Under the pieces are notes generated by a model. It did no database searches. It saw only the letters and a list, made by a program, of their open reading frames with translations, and was not told the origin of the DNA. From the IMG/VR virus record IMGVR_UViG_3300047157_000009, positions 1-35,739 of that record: 35,739 nucleotides of DNA; one strand, written 5' to 3'. Of this stretch, positions 23,407 to 31,023 are shown one piece after another. Source of the DNA: a virus. Each line of letters opens with the position of its first letter. Position 1 is the first letter of the stretch. Position numbers and translations under genes: made by a program.

Positions 23407-25305
23407 CTATGTTATATCTACTACTTCACACACGTCACCAGAGCAAGCAAATGTTTGACTGGACTTCGTGTTGTCTTCTTGTTCATACTCTGAAAGCTTA
23501 GTCCAGTCAATCTTTTTCGGCATGGTCTTGAGTAATTCTTTATACTCTTCCTTGCTGCAATCTTGATATGGAGCTTGCTGATAGGTATGGTCTGAGTGTG
23601 GTAGAAAAGATACACCTGACATTTCATCAAAGTGTTTATAGACAAAGGCTCCTACCTCAAGCCATTCATCATCACGCACTGATATTGTTACACTAGGTTT
23701 ATGTTCACACCAATAGCGTTGGTACATGATCCATGTTTCTAGCTGCTCAATAGCAGTCATGTCGTTGCGTGTTACAGCATTCTCTGGTGATTGTACAGGA
23801 AAGCTAAACACAGTTGTAGTGTCACCCTTAAATACACACGGCTCATTTGGTACACCGTTGTCCATCATAAACTGTGTGAGGGGATCTTTATTATCACCTC
23901 GTACAGTACGGATGTAATATGGAGAGTGACGAGCATGTATACCACTGGCACTGTCCACCAACTGCGAGACAGTACCCGAAGGTTTGACGCAGGTAATAGC
24001 AGCAGACTGAGGTATACCAAGCAAGTCAGAGTATTCATGATTAGTAGCCAGTGCGACATTTCGTAAGTCATCTAGTACTCCTGCAAGTTTGCTATTAACT
24101 GAGGTCATCAATGGGTTGTCCATGATACCTGTCAGAGACACACCAAGCAATCTCTCTTCTTCGGTATTACGTTGCCACACTTTTCGCAAGTACGGAAACT
24201 TTGTGTACGAGCTTTGGATTGTCCCAAGTATTGTGGCGAGTTTGACTTTACGTTTAAGGTCTTCCAACGTATCAGTGGCACGTACCACAACCTCCGTAAG
24301 ATTGCAAAACTGGTAGGGTCTAAGTATGATCTCACTGCATGGATTAGTTCCGAACTGCCAGTCAGGGTCACGCCTACCATACTTAGCAGCTTGTGCTTTA
24401 GATGCTTCACGATTAAATATTCCCCTCTCTCCTGACTTACTCTCTACTAATGCTGTCCACTCACGCATGAATGTTTCTATGTCTGGCTTCTCTGTGTATG
24501 ATACAGAGTTGTTAGCTAATGCTCTGTGTGGTGCTGTCTCCCACCACTGTCCTGATTTAGCGTGACGCATACGGTCATCACTTAAATTAGATAGGGAGAT
24601 CATAGCACTACGTCTTACGCCACCTACTACAACTATCTGACCAATGAAGCACATCAAGTCATGGCATTCCATAGAGGTAAGCTTACGTCCTTGTGCATGT
24701 TTGAATGTGTTGACTGAGAAGTTAAACAACTCAACAAGAGGTCCAGGTCCACTGGCTCTACCACCAAACGTCTTGAGCCTAGCACCTGCAGGACGTACAC
24801 GAGTAACATCCCACTTAGGTATCTCACCTGCCCATAGCAATGCTAGTAGTTGTCTGAACGACTTAGCCCAACCTTCTTTGCTATCCTTAACTACAATGGT
24901 AGTCTCACTATCAAACAACTCAGGTACTTCAGGTAGCTGCTGTACAAACTGACGCTCAACACTGAAGCCCACACCTGTACCACACAACAGTATAAACATA
25001 GCCTCATCAAATGACTTAGGGTCATCCACTGGTAGATAGCTACAGTTATACCCTGCTGTGTTATCTCTCTCCAACGCAGCGCCACTAGTCATCATGGCTC
25101 TCATGCTTGGCATTACATCTAGTCCTATGATAGCCTGTTCTATCTGGTTAACCCATGAGTCGTTGCCTAGCTTCGGACGTACCACGTTATCAACGTAGCG
25201 TCCTACTGTCTCAGCCCATGACTCACGGCCTTTGCCATCTACATACTTAGCGTAGCGTGACTGGTGTATAAAACTTTGATAGTCTGTTGGTAGTAAGTTA
25301 CTCAT
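23407..25305 (-). CDS. nrdJ: Class II (B12-dependent) ribonucleotide reductase
   Basis: A 632-residue monomeric reductase that makes dNTPs from ribonucleotides using adenosylcobalamin. It has the active-site cysteines of the Lactobacillus leichmannii type: C88 in GYNCSY, C323 (radical carrier) and E325 in NPCSE, and C334 in QFCNLTEV. The C-terminal redox pair is C621/C626 in TFACSGDVCE. VEAIDIMP-like and CGTGVGFSVERQF, GGVRRSAMISL and ITCVKPSGTVSQLVDS segments support the assignment. The relative is about 100 residues longer, so this is a compact form. Class II enzymes need no oxygen and no second subunit but need host B12. It is coupled to the upstream small gene by an ATGA overlap and belongs with MazG in a nucleotide cluster. 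Confidence 0.92.
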   Translation of the reverse strand: MSNLLPTDYQSFIHQSRYAKYVDGKGRESWAETVGRYVDNVVRPKLGNDSWVNQIEQAIIGLDVMPSMRAMMTSGAALERDNTAGYNCSYLPVDDPKSFDEAMFILLCGTGVGFSVERQFVQQLPEVPELFDSETTIVVKDSKEGWAKSFRQLLALLWAGEIPKWDVTRVRPAGARLKTFGGRASGPGPLVELFNFSVNTFKHAQGRKLTSMECHDLMCFIGQIVVVGGVRRSAMISLSNLSDDRMRHAKSGQWWETAPHRALANNSVSYTEKPDIETFMREWTALVESKSGERGIFNREASKAQAAKYGRRDPDWQFGTNPCSEIILRPYQFCNLTEVVVRATDTLEDLKRKVKLATILGTIQSSYTKFPYLRKVWQRNTEEERLLGVSLTGIMDNPLMTSVNSKLAGVLDDLRNVALATNHEYSDLLGIPQSAAITCVKPSGTVSQLVDSASGIHARHSPYYIRTVRGDNKDPLTQFMMDNGVPNEPCVFKGDTTTVFSFPVQSPENAVTRNDMTAIEQLETWIMYQRYWCEHKPSVTISVRDDEWLEVGAFVYKHFDEMSGVSFLPHSDHTYQQAPYQDCSKEEYKELLKTMPKKIDWTKLSEYEQEDNTKSSQTFACSGDVCEVVDIT

Positions 25306-25511
25306 TTGTCTTCCCCTATATTTGTTGGTGCGTACACCTCTCCATTATATTTACTTCCTGTTGCACCTTTACCTGTCTCCACTCCGTTATTGCAGCCTAC
25401 CACAACTACTAATAAAAAAGCTGTAAAAAAGTATAGTGTTCTCTTTGACCAAAGTATAAACAGTTCAAATGTTTTCTTTGCTTCTATCTCTGCTGATTCC
25501 CTTGGTGTCAC
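25302..25511 (-). CDS. Small membrane or lipoprotein-like protein (69 aa)
   Basis: A 69-residue protein starting at a GTG (25511) in a GTGA overlap with the upstream peptide. One hydrophobic segment, FFTAFLLVVVVGC, lies at residues ~28-40, followed by a polar tail (NNGVETGKGATGSKYNGEVY). VVGC resembles a lipobox, but the ~27 charged residues before it are long for a signal peptide. It may be a membrane-anchored protein instead. Function unknown; an outer-membrane spanin component is possible but speculative. It ends in the ATGA that starts the reductase. Confidence 0.6.
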   Translation of the reverse strand: MTPRESAEIEAKKTFELFILWSKRTLYFFTAFLLVVVVGCNNGVETGKGATGSKYNGEVYAPTNIGEDK

Positions 25512-25594
25512 TTGTAGTACCTATTCCATATGATCATCACAACTATCCAAAGAATTATGGTCATACCTAAATGTATCTGTGTCATGTCAGTCAT
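25508..25594 (-). CDS. Tiny membrane peptide (28 aa)
   Basis: A 28-residue frame MTDMTQIHLGMTIILWIVVM ending IIWNRYYK, with a hydrophobic helix in the middle. The ATG at 25594 overlaps the MazG stop (ATGA) and its TGA overlaps the GTG of the next gene. The exact coupling at both ends is the main reason to believe it is expressed. It could be a single-pass membrane peptide; function unknown. Confidence 0.5.
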   Translation of the reverse strand: MTDMTQIHLGMTIILWIVVMIIWNRYYK

Positions 25595-25947
25595 CTGTTA
25601 TCCCCACTTCCTTGTATAGTTCCTCGTTCTTTTCTACTCTTTAACTTAGCTAGGTTATTTAACGCTACCTCTGCCATGTCTATCTCTAAGTCACGACACA
25701 GTGCAGCAATGTACCATAGCACATCACCTATCTCTGCTGCTATGTCTTCTTTGTTAAACGTATCATCACGCAACATCTTCTTGATCTTACCTTGTACTTC
25801 ACCTGCTTCATTACCCAAGCCCAACGCAGGGTAGATGATAGGGTCAGTATAGATAGCAGTCTTTACTGCTTCCTTTTGGTAGTACCCCATGTCCATAATG
25901 GGTGATTGCATGTCTGCGAAATGGTCTATGTCTTCCTGTGTTATCAT
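25591..25947 (-). CDS. MazG-like nucleotide pyrophosphohydrolase
   Basis: A 118-residue all-helical protein. The metal-binding motif is GNEAGEVQGKIKK (E47 and E50) followed by EIGDVLWYIAALC (E72 and D75), the E..E ... E..D arrangement of MazG/dUTPase-type enzymes that split NTPs or dNTPs into monophosphate and pyrophosphate. The end, LAKLKSRKERGTIQGSGDNR, is also typical. In phages, MazG homologues have been proposed to adjust nucleotide or ppGpp pools. It lies two short genes from the reductase, which suggests a shared role in nucleotide supply. Start by ATGA overlap. Confidence 0.85.
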   Translation of the reverse strand: MITQEDIDHFADMQSPIMDMGYYQKEAVKTAIYTDPIIYPALGLGNEAGEVQGKIKKMLRDDTFNKEDIAAEIGDVLWYIAALCRDLEIDMAEVALNNLAKLKSRKERGTIQGSGDNR

Positions 25948-26114
25948 TGTCTCTCCTTCACTACTAGGTTCTGTATCTTTACATCATCTACATCATGCAT
26001 GACATTACTTACTAAATCATACACGTCTTCCTTATGACCTTCTTGGTGGGAGGATAAGAAGTTATTCTCTTCGTCTACCTCCATCATATATGTAACACTA
26101 AACTTACGTTTCAT
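25944..26114 (-). CDS. Small acidic hypothetical protein (56 aa)
   Basis: A 56-residue protein from the ATG at 26114 to the TGA at 25944: MKRKFSVTYMMEVDEENNFL, then SSHQEGHKEDVYDLVSNVMH and DVDDVKIQNLVVKERQ. Both ends show the ATGA overlap found throughout this block. It is acidic and has alternating hydrophobic residues that could form a small alpha/beta fold. No family recognised. Confidence 0.65.
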   Translation of the reverse strand: MKRKFSVTYMMEVDEENNFLSSHQEGHKEDVYDLVSNVMHDVDDVKIQNLVVKERQ

Positions 26115-26419
26115 TTATGCTTCTCTTTGTATACCTCTATGAGTTTGTTTAAATACCATTGTGCCTTTTGCAAATCCTCTAGGCCACCCTTGTATTCATA
26201 TCTCCATACGTACTTCAGTATGTTACCTTGTAGGTATCCTTCTTTGTTGTGGTTAGTTGCAGCAAGGATAGCATCAATACATTCTATACCTGCTTGGTTA
26301 TAATGTGGTGGGTTGTTTACTAAGTCACTCACTTTCACTTCCTTTAATTCTTCTATGTCATCAATGTCCTTAAACAAATCATCTATCTCAAAGTCTATTT
26401 CAAACTCTTCTTCTGTCAT
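26111..26419 (-). CDS. DUF3310 protein (T7 gp1.7 family)
   Basis: A 102-residue protein. Residues 1-30 are very acidic (EEEFEIDFEIDDLFKDIDDI). The core has NNPPHYNQAGIECIDAI, then YLQGNILKYVWRYEYKGGLE and DLQKAQWYLNKLIE, the signature of DUF3310. T7 gp1.7, in the same family, is a nucleotide kinase active on dTMP, so a role in nucleotide metabolism is reasonable here, beside MazG and the reductase. Enzyme activity for this member is inferred. Start and stop both use ATGA overlaps. Confidence 0.85.
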   Translation of the reverse strand: MTEEEFEIDFEIDDLFKDIDDIEELKEVKVSDLVNNPPHYNQAGIECIDAILAATNHNKEGYLQGNILKYVWRYEYKGGLEDLQKAQWYLNKLIEVYKEKHK

Positions 26420-26772
26420 GCTTCACCTAACGTCTTTGTCCACTTGGTTAACTTGATTACGTTACCTTCTGTTTCATAATCCATTTCTTTAGAAAGTTCA
26501 ACCTGTGTTTCAGCATATTGTTTAGGAAACATTTCCTTTAACAGTTCATGCCTTGCATCATCAAAGTATTCTATCAGATCAGGATACTCTTCCAGTACCT
26601 CAGATGCTGCTGCCATAGTCAGTGCATAATCCATAGCTGCTCTCATAGCTATAGGGTGTTGCTCATCACCAAAGATTAAACCTGTCTTTAGTATACCTGT
26701 CCATGATCCATCTTCTTCTGTCTCAGGGCTGATGATTATAGCAACGTCACCATCCTTTAGTTCGTAACCCAT
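26416..26772 (-). CDS. Hypothetical acidic protein (118 aa)
   Basis: A 118-residue acidic protein: MGYELKDGDVAIIISPETEE, then DGSWTGILKTGLIFGDEQHP and AMDYALTMAAASEVLEEYPD. The beta-rich first part and helical second part suggest a small two-layer domain, but no named family is recognised. AAAGGAGAACCTA gives a good ribosome binding site. It lies between the endonuclease I-like gene (TAATG overlap) and the DUF3310 gene (ATGA overlap), so it is expressed with replication genes. Confidence 0.7.
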   Translation of the reverse strand: MGYELKDGDVAIIISPETEEDGSWTGILKTGLIFGDEQHPIAMRAAMDYALTMAAASEVLEEYPDLIEYFDDARHELLKEMFPKQYAETQVELSKEMDYETEGNVIKLTKWTKTLGEA

Positions 26773-27206
26773 TAGGTTCTCCTTTTAACTATGACACGCT
26801 GCACTTTCATGCGGTTGCCTTTTTCTAGTAGCCACCCTTCAGGTATAACACGATGCGCCCACTTGAAGTTCTTCTGTTCACACCAGTCACAGTACCTAGA
26901 CTTAGCTCCTTTATATAATCTTTGTTTAGCGTTGCTGAATACAAACCTGATGTCTAGCTTTGGATGCTGTCTCTGTATTTCTATATGTTTGCGTCTATCT
27001 GCTGCACTAAATATTCCTTTGGTTTCTATTATGATACCGTTGTCTAACTCAAAGTCAGGAGTGTACGTTCTATAGCGTAAGTCTTCCCACTCTATCTTTA
27101 TCTTCTCATACTCTACTGTCTTCTGTCTAGTCTTTAGAAACGTAGCAGCCTCTTGTTCAAGACCGCTACGGTATAACATTTTGTTATGTCTACGTGGCAA
27201 GGCCAT
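26772..27206 (-). CDS. T7 endonuclease I-like Holliday junction resolvase
   Basis: A 144-residue nuclease. E17 (SGLEQE), D51 (YTPDF), E61 and K63 (IIETKG) match the catalytic E20, D55, E65 and K67 of T7 gp3, and RFVFSNAKQRLYKGAKSRYC followed by DWCEQKNFKWAHR, VIPEGWL is typical of the Phage_endo_I family. The protein would cut branched DNA and, in T7, helps degrade host DNA. The ATG at 27206 is chosen; a GTG three bases upstream would add one residue. It overlaps the exonuclease gene by about 17 bases and ends in a TAATG overlap. Confidence 0.88.
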   Translation of the reverse strand: MALPRRHNKMLYRSGLEQEAATFLKTRQKTVEYEKIKIEWEDLRYRTYTPDFELDNGIIIETKGIFSAADRRKHIEIQRQHPKLDIRFVFSNAKQRLYKGAKSRYCDWCEQKNFKWAHRVIPEGWLLEKGNRMKVQRVIVKRRT

Positions 27207-28053
27207 CACCTATTAAAACGTAGTCAACTTGCGGTGGGTTCTTAGCCTTAGATACTCTTGATGGTATTGTCTTTAAAGTATCCCAACACTTATGCTTGAA
27301 GCTACAAAATCTACAGGAACTATTGAGTACCATGTTACCTGTTTGCTTCTTGTAGAATGTCTCAGGCACAGGCTTGAAGCATCTTTCAAACGGTTCATCT
27401 TTCTCTATATAATTTACCGTTTCCTGGATGTCCTGAATTACCTGCTCAGAGTCAACCTCCGAAGCACTGACATACTTAAACTCACCGTTTGCTTTGTTGA
27501 CCACCCACCAACCGCCTACTTCCTTTCCTGCAGCCTTTGAGTAACCTACTAATTGTGGTATGTATCCGAAGCCATCATCACTATTTAGAGACTCAAAAGA
27601 TTCGAATTTATTTTGGTAAGAGTAGGGTGATGCAGACTTAACATCATCTATCTTGCCATCCATTTCCATGTCGTACTCACCCTTGATCTCCTGTCCATCA
27701 GGTAGCTTGAGTGTAACAGTATCATTGTCTTTGAACTCAGCACCTGCTGCACGTAGTAACCCTTTGAACACAGCTTCAACTAGATCACCTAGTATCATGT
27801 TAATCAGGAAGTGTGGAGGCAAAGGTAACTTATCTTCAGGGTCATTCTTTTCAAACCACAACTGGCACTTAGGTCTGCCTATGTTAGACATACGTAGTCT
27901 GAACGCATCACGTGGTGGTGAATTAAACTGCTTGTTCATAGCAGCCTTAACATCGGAGGCAACCAAGTCGGTCACCTCCTCTGTCATTGTAGCTTCACCC
28001 TTCATAGCCTTTTGCAAGTAGCTAAAGACCTGTAGTTCAGCAGGGTGATTCAT
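27190..28053 (-). CDS. Cas4/RecB-like PD-(D/E)XK exonuclease with Fe-S cysteines
   Basis: A 287-residue nuclease. Motifs in order: E93 in GDLVEAVFKGLL, D128 in GEYDMEMDG, D137-V-K139 (DVKSA) and Q167...Y171 (PQLVGYSKA). Four cysteines, C63 (GRPKCQLWF) and C247, C250 and C256 (SCRFCSFKHKCW), have the one-plus-three spacing of the iron-sulfur cluster in Cas4/AddB-type nucleases. In the T7-like layout this position is filled by the gp6 5'-3' exonuclease, so DNA end processing or host DNA degradation is likely. Cluster binding is inferred from spacing. The ATG overlaps the upstream stop (TAATG). Confidence 0.82.
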   Translation of the reverse strand: MNHPAELQVFSYLQKAMKGEATMTEEVTDLVASDVKAAMNKQFNSPPRDAFRLRMSNIGRPKCQLWFEKNDPEDKLPLPPHFLINMILGDLVEAVFKGLLRAAGAEFKDNDTVTLKLPDGQEIKGEYDMEMDGKIDDVKSASPYSYQNKFESFESLNSDDGFGYIPQLVGYSKAAGKEVGGWWVVNKANGEFKYVSASEVDSEQVIQDIQETVNYIEKDEPFERCFKPVPETFYKKQTGNMVLNSSCRFCSFKHKCWDTLKTIPSRVSKAKNPPQVDYVLIGDGLAT

Positions 28054-28928
28054 TACTCAGCCACCTCTACGAAGTCATTGTTGAGGATCTCACCGACAAG
28101 TTCTGCATCACTATCTGTACCCATCTTGGCACGTTCATGGTGTAGATCTAGTATCTTACCGTTGCTAAACTCAATAAGTTCTAAGAAGTCTTTGAGTGTG
28201 TCGTTGTCTTCCTTGGCAAGATCAACACCGTCACCTGTGCTTGCTTGTATCTTACCAAACTTAGCACCAGTAGGTATGCTATCTTCGATACCTTCTAGCT
28301 TGATGGTAGACATGATAGGTAACATGTTCTTCTTCTTGAAGTTACTCATCACACCATTGATACTCTTCAGGCTGTCACGGTTCTTTACATCCATGACAAA
28401 CGGTATAGTTGCTGCAGCATCCACTGGCTCACCCTTCTCATTCATAGGGCTGTCCAAAGACACAGTACCATAGTACACCATGACACGCTTGACTGAGCGC
28501 ATCAGTTGTTTGGTTGCATCAGGTAGTGAGTTGAAGTCTTCGATGTAACCTGATGGTCTACCTAAGTTGAAGCCACCAATACTATCCTTCAAGTCACCGT
28601 TGAGAGAGTTAGACATCACAGACTTCTCCATCTCTTCTGTCTCACTGTTCCATCTCTGCCATTGATTGCGTTGGGCAAAGACACGAACTGTAGCACCATT
28701 ACTGTAGACTATATCATCCCCTGTCTTGAGGGTGAATGCACCTACTGGTACTACCTCTGTCTTTATCTTCTTACCATTGAGATCTACCTCACCCATGATA
28801 GGTTGATGTAACATTCCTAAACGTGATATGGATGGCAGGAAGTCTGCGTTACTTGTCTTGACAGACACTCCCATTAGTTCAGCCATTGATTGACCACGTT
28901 CATTTGCTACTGCTAGTTCATTACTCAT
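28053..28928 (-). CDS. Possible ssDNA-binding / replication accessory protein (291 aa)
   Basis: A 291-residue protein, unnamed. It starts MSNELAVANERGQSMAELMG and has a strand-rich middle (GAFTLKTGDDIVYSNGATVR, VFAQRNQWQRWN) that could be an OB-fold, then acidic residues near the end (DDFVEVAE-like tail: ILNNDFVEVAE). Between polymerase and exonuclease, the position matches ssDNA-binding proteins in related phages, and an acidic aromatic tail is usual for them. This is a proposal from position and composition. AAGGATATAGA is a good ribosome binding site. Confidence 0.6.
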   Translation of the reverse strand: MSNELAVANERGQSMAELMGVSVKTSNADFLPSISRLGMLHQPIMGEVDLNGKKIKTEVVPVGAFTLKTGDDIVYSNGATVRVFAQRNQWQRWNSETEEMEKSVMSNSLNGDLKDSIGGFNLGRPSGYIEDFNSLPDATKQLMRSVKRVMVYYGTVSLDSPMNEKGEPVDAAATIPFVMDVKNRDSLKSINGVMSNFKKKNMLPIMSTIKLEGIEDSIPTGAKFGKIQASTGDGVDLAKEDNDTLKDFLELIEFSNGKILDLHHERAKMGTDSDAELVGEILNNDFVEVAE

Positions 28929-28971
28929 TCTATATCCTTTTTTATAGAGTCAAAGAGATCTTAGTTATACA

Positions 28972-31023
28972 CTAAACATCCACTGTGTCAAGCCAATTCT
29001 CTCCTATCTTTGCTTCTAAAAGCATTGGTACATTCATCTTTATTCCATATGTCTCCTCTATTATATTGTTTAAGTCTTGGTTCATAGTCCATACCATTGA
29101 CAATACTAAGTCTTTCTCATCAGGATGGACATCAACCACCATAGAATCGTGTACAGTATTGACTAAACACGACTTCATGTGTCGCAAACGTTCATGCATT
29201 TCATTCAGCACCACTGGCACTACATCACCAGTAGCAAAGCCTTGCACTGGATAGTTCTTTATCATAGTGAAGTGCGTTGGTACACCACTGTGACGTCTTG
29301 TCACATCAGGAAAAGCGTACTGCCTACCAGATATGTTTGTTATCTTGAGGAAGCGTAGTGCCTCATCAGCCAGGTTCTTGTGCCAGTTAGCTATGCCTTT
29401 GTACTTATTGTTGAAGTGAGTGTAGTACGTAGCCTCTGCTTTTGTACGTCCGTAACCGCTTGCTCCAAAGAGTGGTGCAAACGTGTGTTCTTTAGCTGCT
29501 TGACGTGATGTTGGTTGCCCTGCCTCAGTAATAACTTTTGCTGTGTAAGCATGTACATCGAAGCCAGTTGAAATTTCTTGCATCGCTGTTTCATCCTGTG
29601 CCAAGAACGCTGCTGTCCTAAATTCGAGTTGTGCAAAGTCTGCCTCCATAATTAATCCGTTGTCAAATCTTGATACAAATACTTTCTTTACTGGGAATGT
29701 ACCTCCTCTTGGCATGTTCTGCATGTTGGGATTTCTTCCACTGAAACGGCCTGTGGCTGTAATGTGTTGGGTAAGTCCAACGTGCAGGAATCCATTGTCT
29801 TTTGTGTAGGCTCGTATTCCGTTGACAAAAGCAGATAGATAAGAAGAGATAGCATTGTGACGTTTAAGATCAGAAAGGAAACTGATAGCTTCGTCCATTC
29901 TATTTTGTTTAGCAGTTGAAGATAGTACATCTAGTTCATCCTTCCCCGTGTTAAATCCATTGGCACTGACCCACTTCTTACTAGGTGCAGTGAAGCGTAG
30001 CCCTGCTACTTGTTGTGTGTTCTTTAGTTTGTACCCTTGTGCATCACAATCCTTGCATCTATTAGCTCTTGCAAACTTTGTTCCATCTTTCTTAGTTCTG
30101 AATATCTTACCCTGCCCTTCGCAACTTGTGCAGGTGTAAGCCGTTGTCCTGTAGATCGGTGAGGAGTTGGCTGCAACGGCATCCTTAAACTCTTCTTGTG
30201 TTTGTGTGAACTCGAAGAGATCAGCCCATTCCTTCTTGTCATGTACCCTTCTGCTGAAGAGGACTTGTGACTTCTGTTCAGGTGACCGAAGGTTAATCGG
30301 AGTGTCGCCCATAACTTCCCTGACTTTCTTTTGCAGACGTGTTTCGATCTCAGCTTTCTCATGCTCGTACTCCTTTGCTACTCTGTCCAACTCTTGAAGA
30401 TTGACTTTGAATCCAGCCATATAGATTTCTGTAAGGGTTTTACAGGTGTTGAAGGTAACACGTCTAACGGTATTGAGAGAGGCGGCATCGGGTTGGCTGT
30501 ATTCTTTTTCTTGGGCATGGAACAACTCGCAAGTAGTAAGCAAATCATACTTGAGATAATCACAAAGCTCCTCATAAGGTATTTCATTTGTGTTCTTTCC
30601 TTCCTTAAAGTATTTCTTTAGTGTGTCTTGCTTCTTAAATGTTAACTGCCTACGTTCCGCACAAGCCTCAAGGCTTAGACCTCTTCTCTGTCCACGATCT
30701 AGTATATACTCACCAAGCATAGTGTCATAGATGTCACCATCATATTTGTAACCACACTCCCACAACCACATCAAGTCATGCTGTGCGTTGTGCATTATCA
30801 GTAGCTTAGTATTATCTAGTGTCCACTGTATCTCTAGTCTTTCAAATCCTATATCATCTTTTGATTCGTTATGATCTAGTGTTCTAATAGAGAGTGTAGC
30901 TTCAGGATCATCAGCATCAAGATAGCCTACCTGTACTAGATAGTTGTCAGCCTCAAATGGGTCCATGTGTAACTTATCGTCACGCTTTGTTGTCGTATTC
31001 TCTACGTCTAACACTAATCTCAT
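28972..31023 (-). CDS. polA: Family A DNA polymerase with DnaJ-like zinc insertion
   Basis: A 683-residue replicative polymerase. The 3'-5' proofreading domain has D6 and E8 (LDVENT), NAQHDLMWL, and Y156...D160 (YLKYDLL). The polymerase domain has motif A with D462 and E467 (ADFAQLEFR), motif B with R507, K511 and F515 (RQAAKEHTF, then APLFGASGYG), and motif C with H625, D626 and S627 (VNTVHDSMVV). Between them, residues ~296-333 carry C298/C301 (CTSCEGQG) and C323/C326 (CKDCDAQG), a DnaJ-type zinc module, absent from T7 polymerase. I recall the same feature in phage HMO-2011. F515 matches E. coli Phe762, and F519 occupies the Tyr766 place. It is coupled to the helicase by ATGA. Confidence 0.93.
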   Translation of the reverse strand: MRLVLDVENTTTKRDDKLHMDPFEADNYLVQVGYLDADDPEATLSIRTLDHNESKDDIGFERLEIQWTLDNTKLLIMHNAQHDLMWLWECGYKYDGDIYDTMLGEYILDRGQRRGLSLEACAERRQLTFKKQDTLKKYFKEGKNTNEIPYEELCDYLKYDLLTTCELFHAQEKEYSQPDAASLNTVRRVTFNTCKTLTEIYMAGFKVNLQELDRVAKEYEHEKAEIETRLQKKVREVMGDTPINLRSPEQKSQVLFSRRVHDKKEWADLFEFTQTQEEFKDAVAANSSPIYRTTAYTCTSCEGQGKIFRTKKDGTKFARANRCKDCDAQGYKLKNTQQVAGLRFTAPSKKWVSANGFNTGKDELDVLSSTAKQNRMDEAISFLSDLKRHNAISSYLSAFVNGIRAYTKDNGFLHVGLTQHITATGRFSGRNPNMQNMPRGGTFPVKKVFVSRFDNGLIMEADFAQLEFRTAAFLAQDETAMQEISTGFDVHAYTAKVITEAGQPTSRQAAKEHTFAPLFGASGYGRTKAEATYYTHFNNKYKGIANWHKNLADEALRFLKITNISGRQYAFPDVTRRHSGVPTHFTMIKNYPVQGFATGDVVPVVLNEMHERLRHMKSCLVNTVHDSMVVDVHPDEKDLVLSMVWTMNQDLNNIIEETYGIKMNVPMLLEAKIGENWLDTVDV

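Noticed and set aside
27190-28053. The Cas4-like nuclease as part of a CRISPR system
   Set aside because: No Cas1, Cas2 or repeat-spacer array is present, and the gene sits in a phage replication block, so an exonuclease role is simpler.
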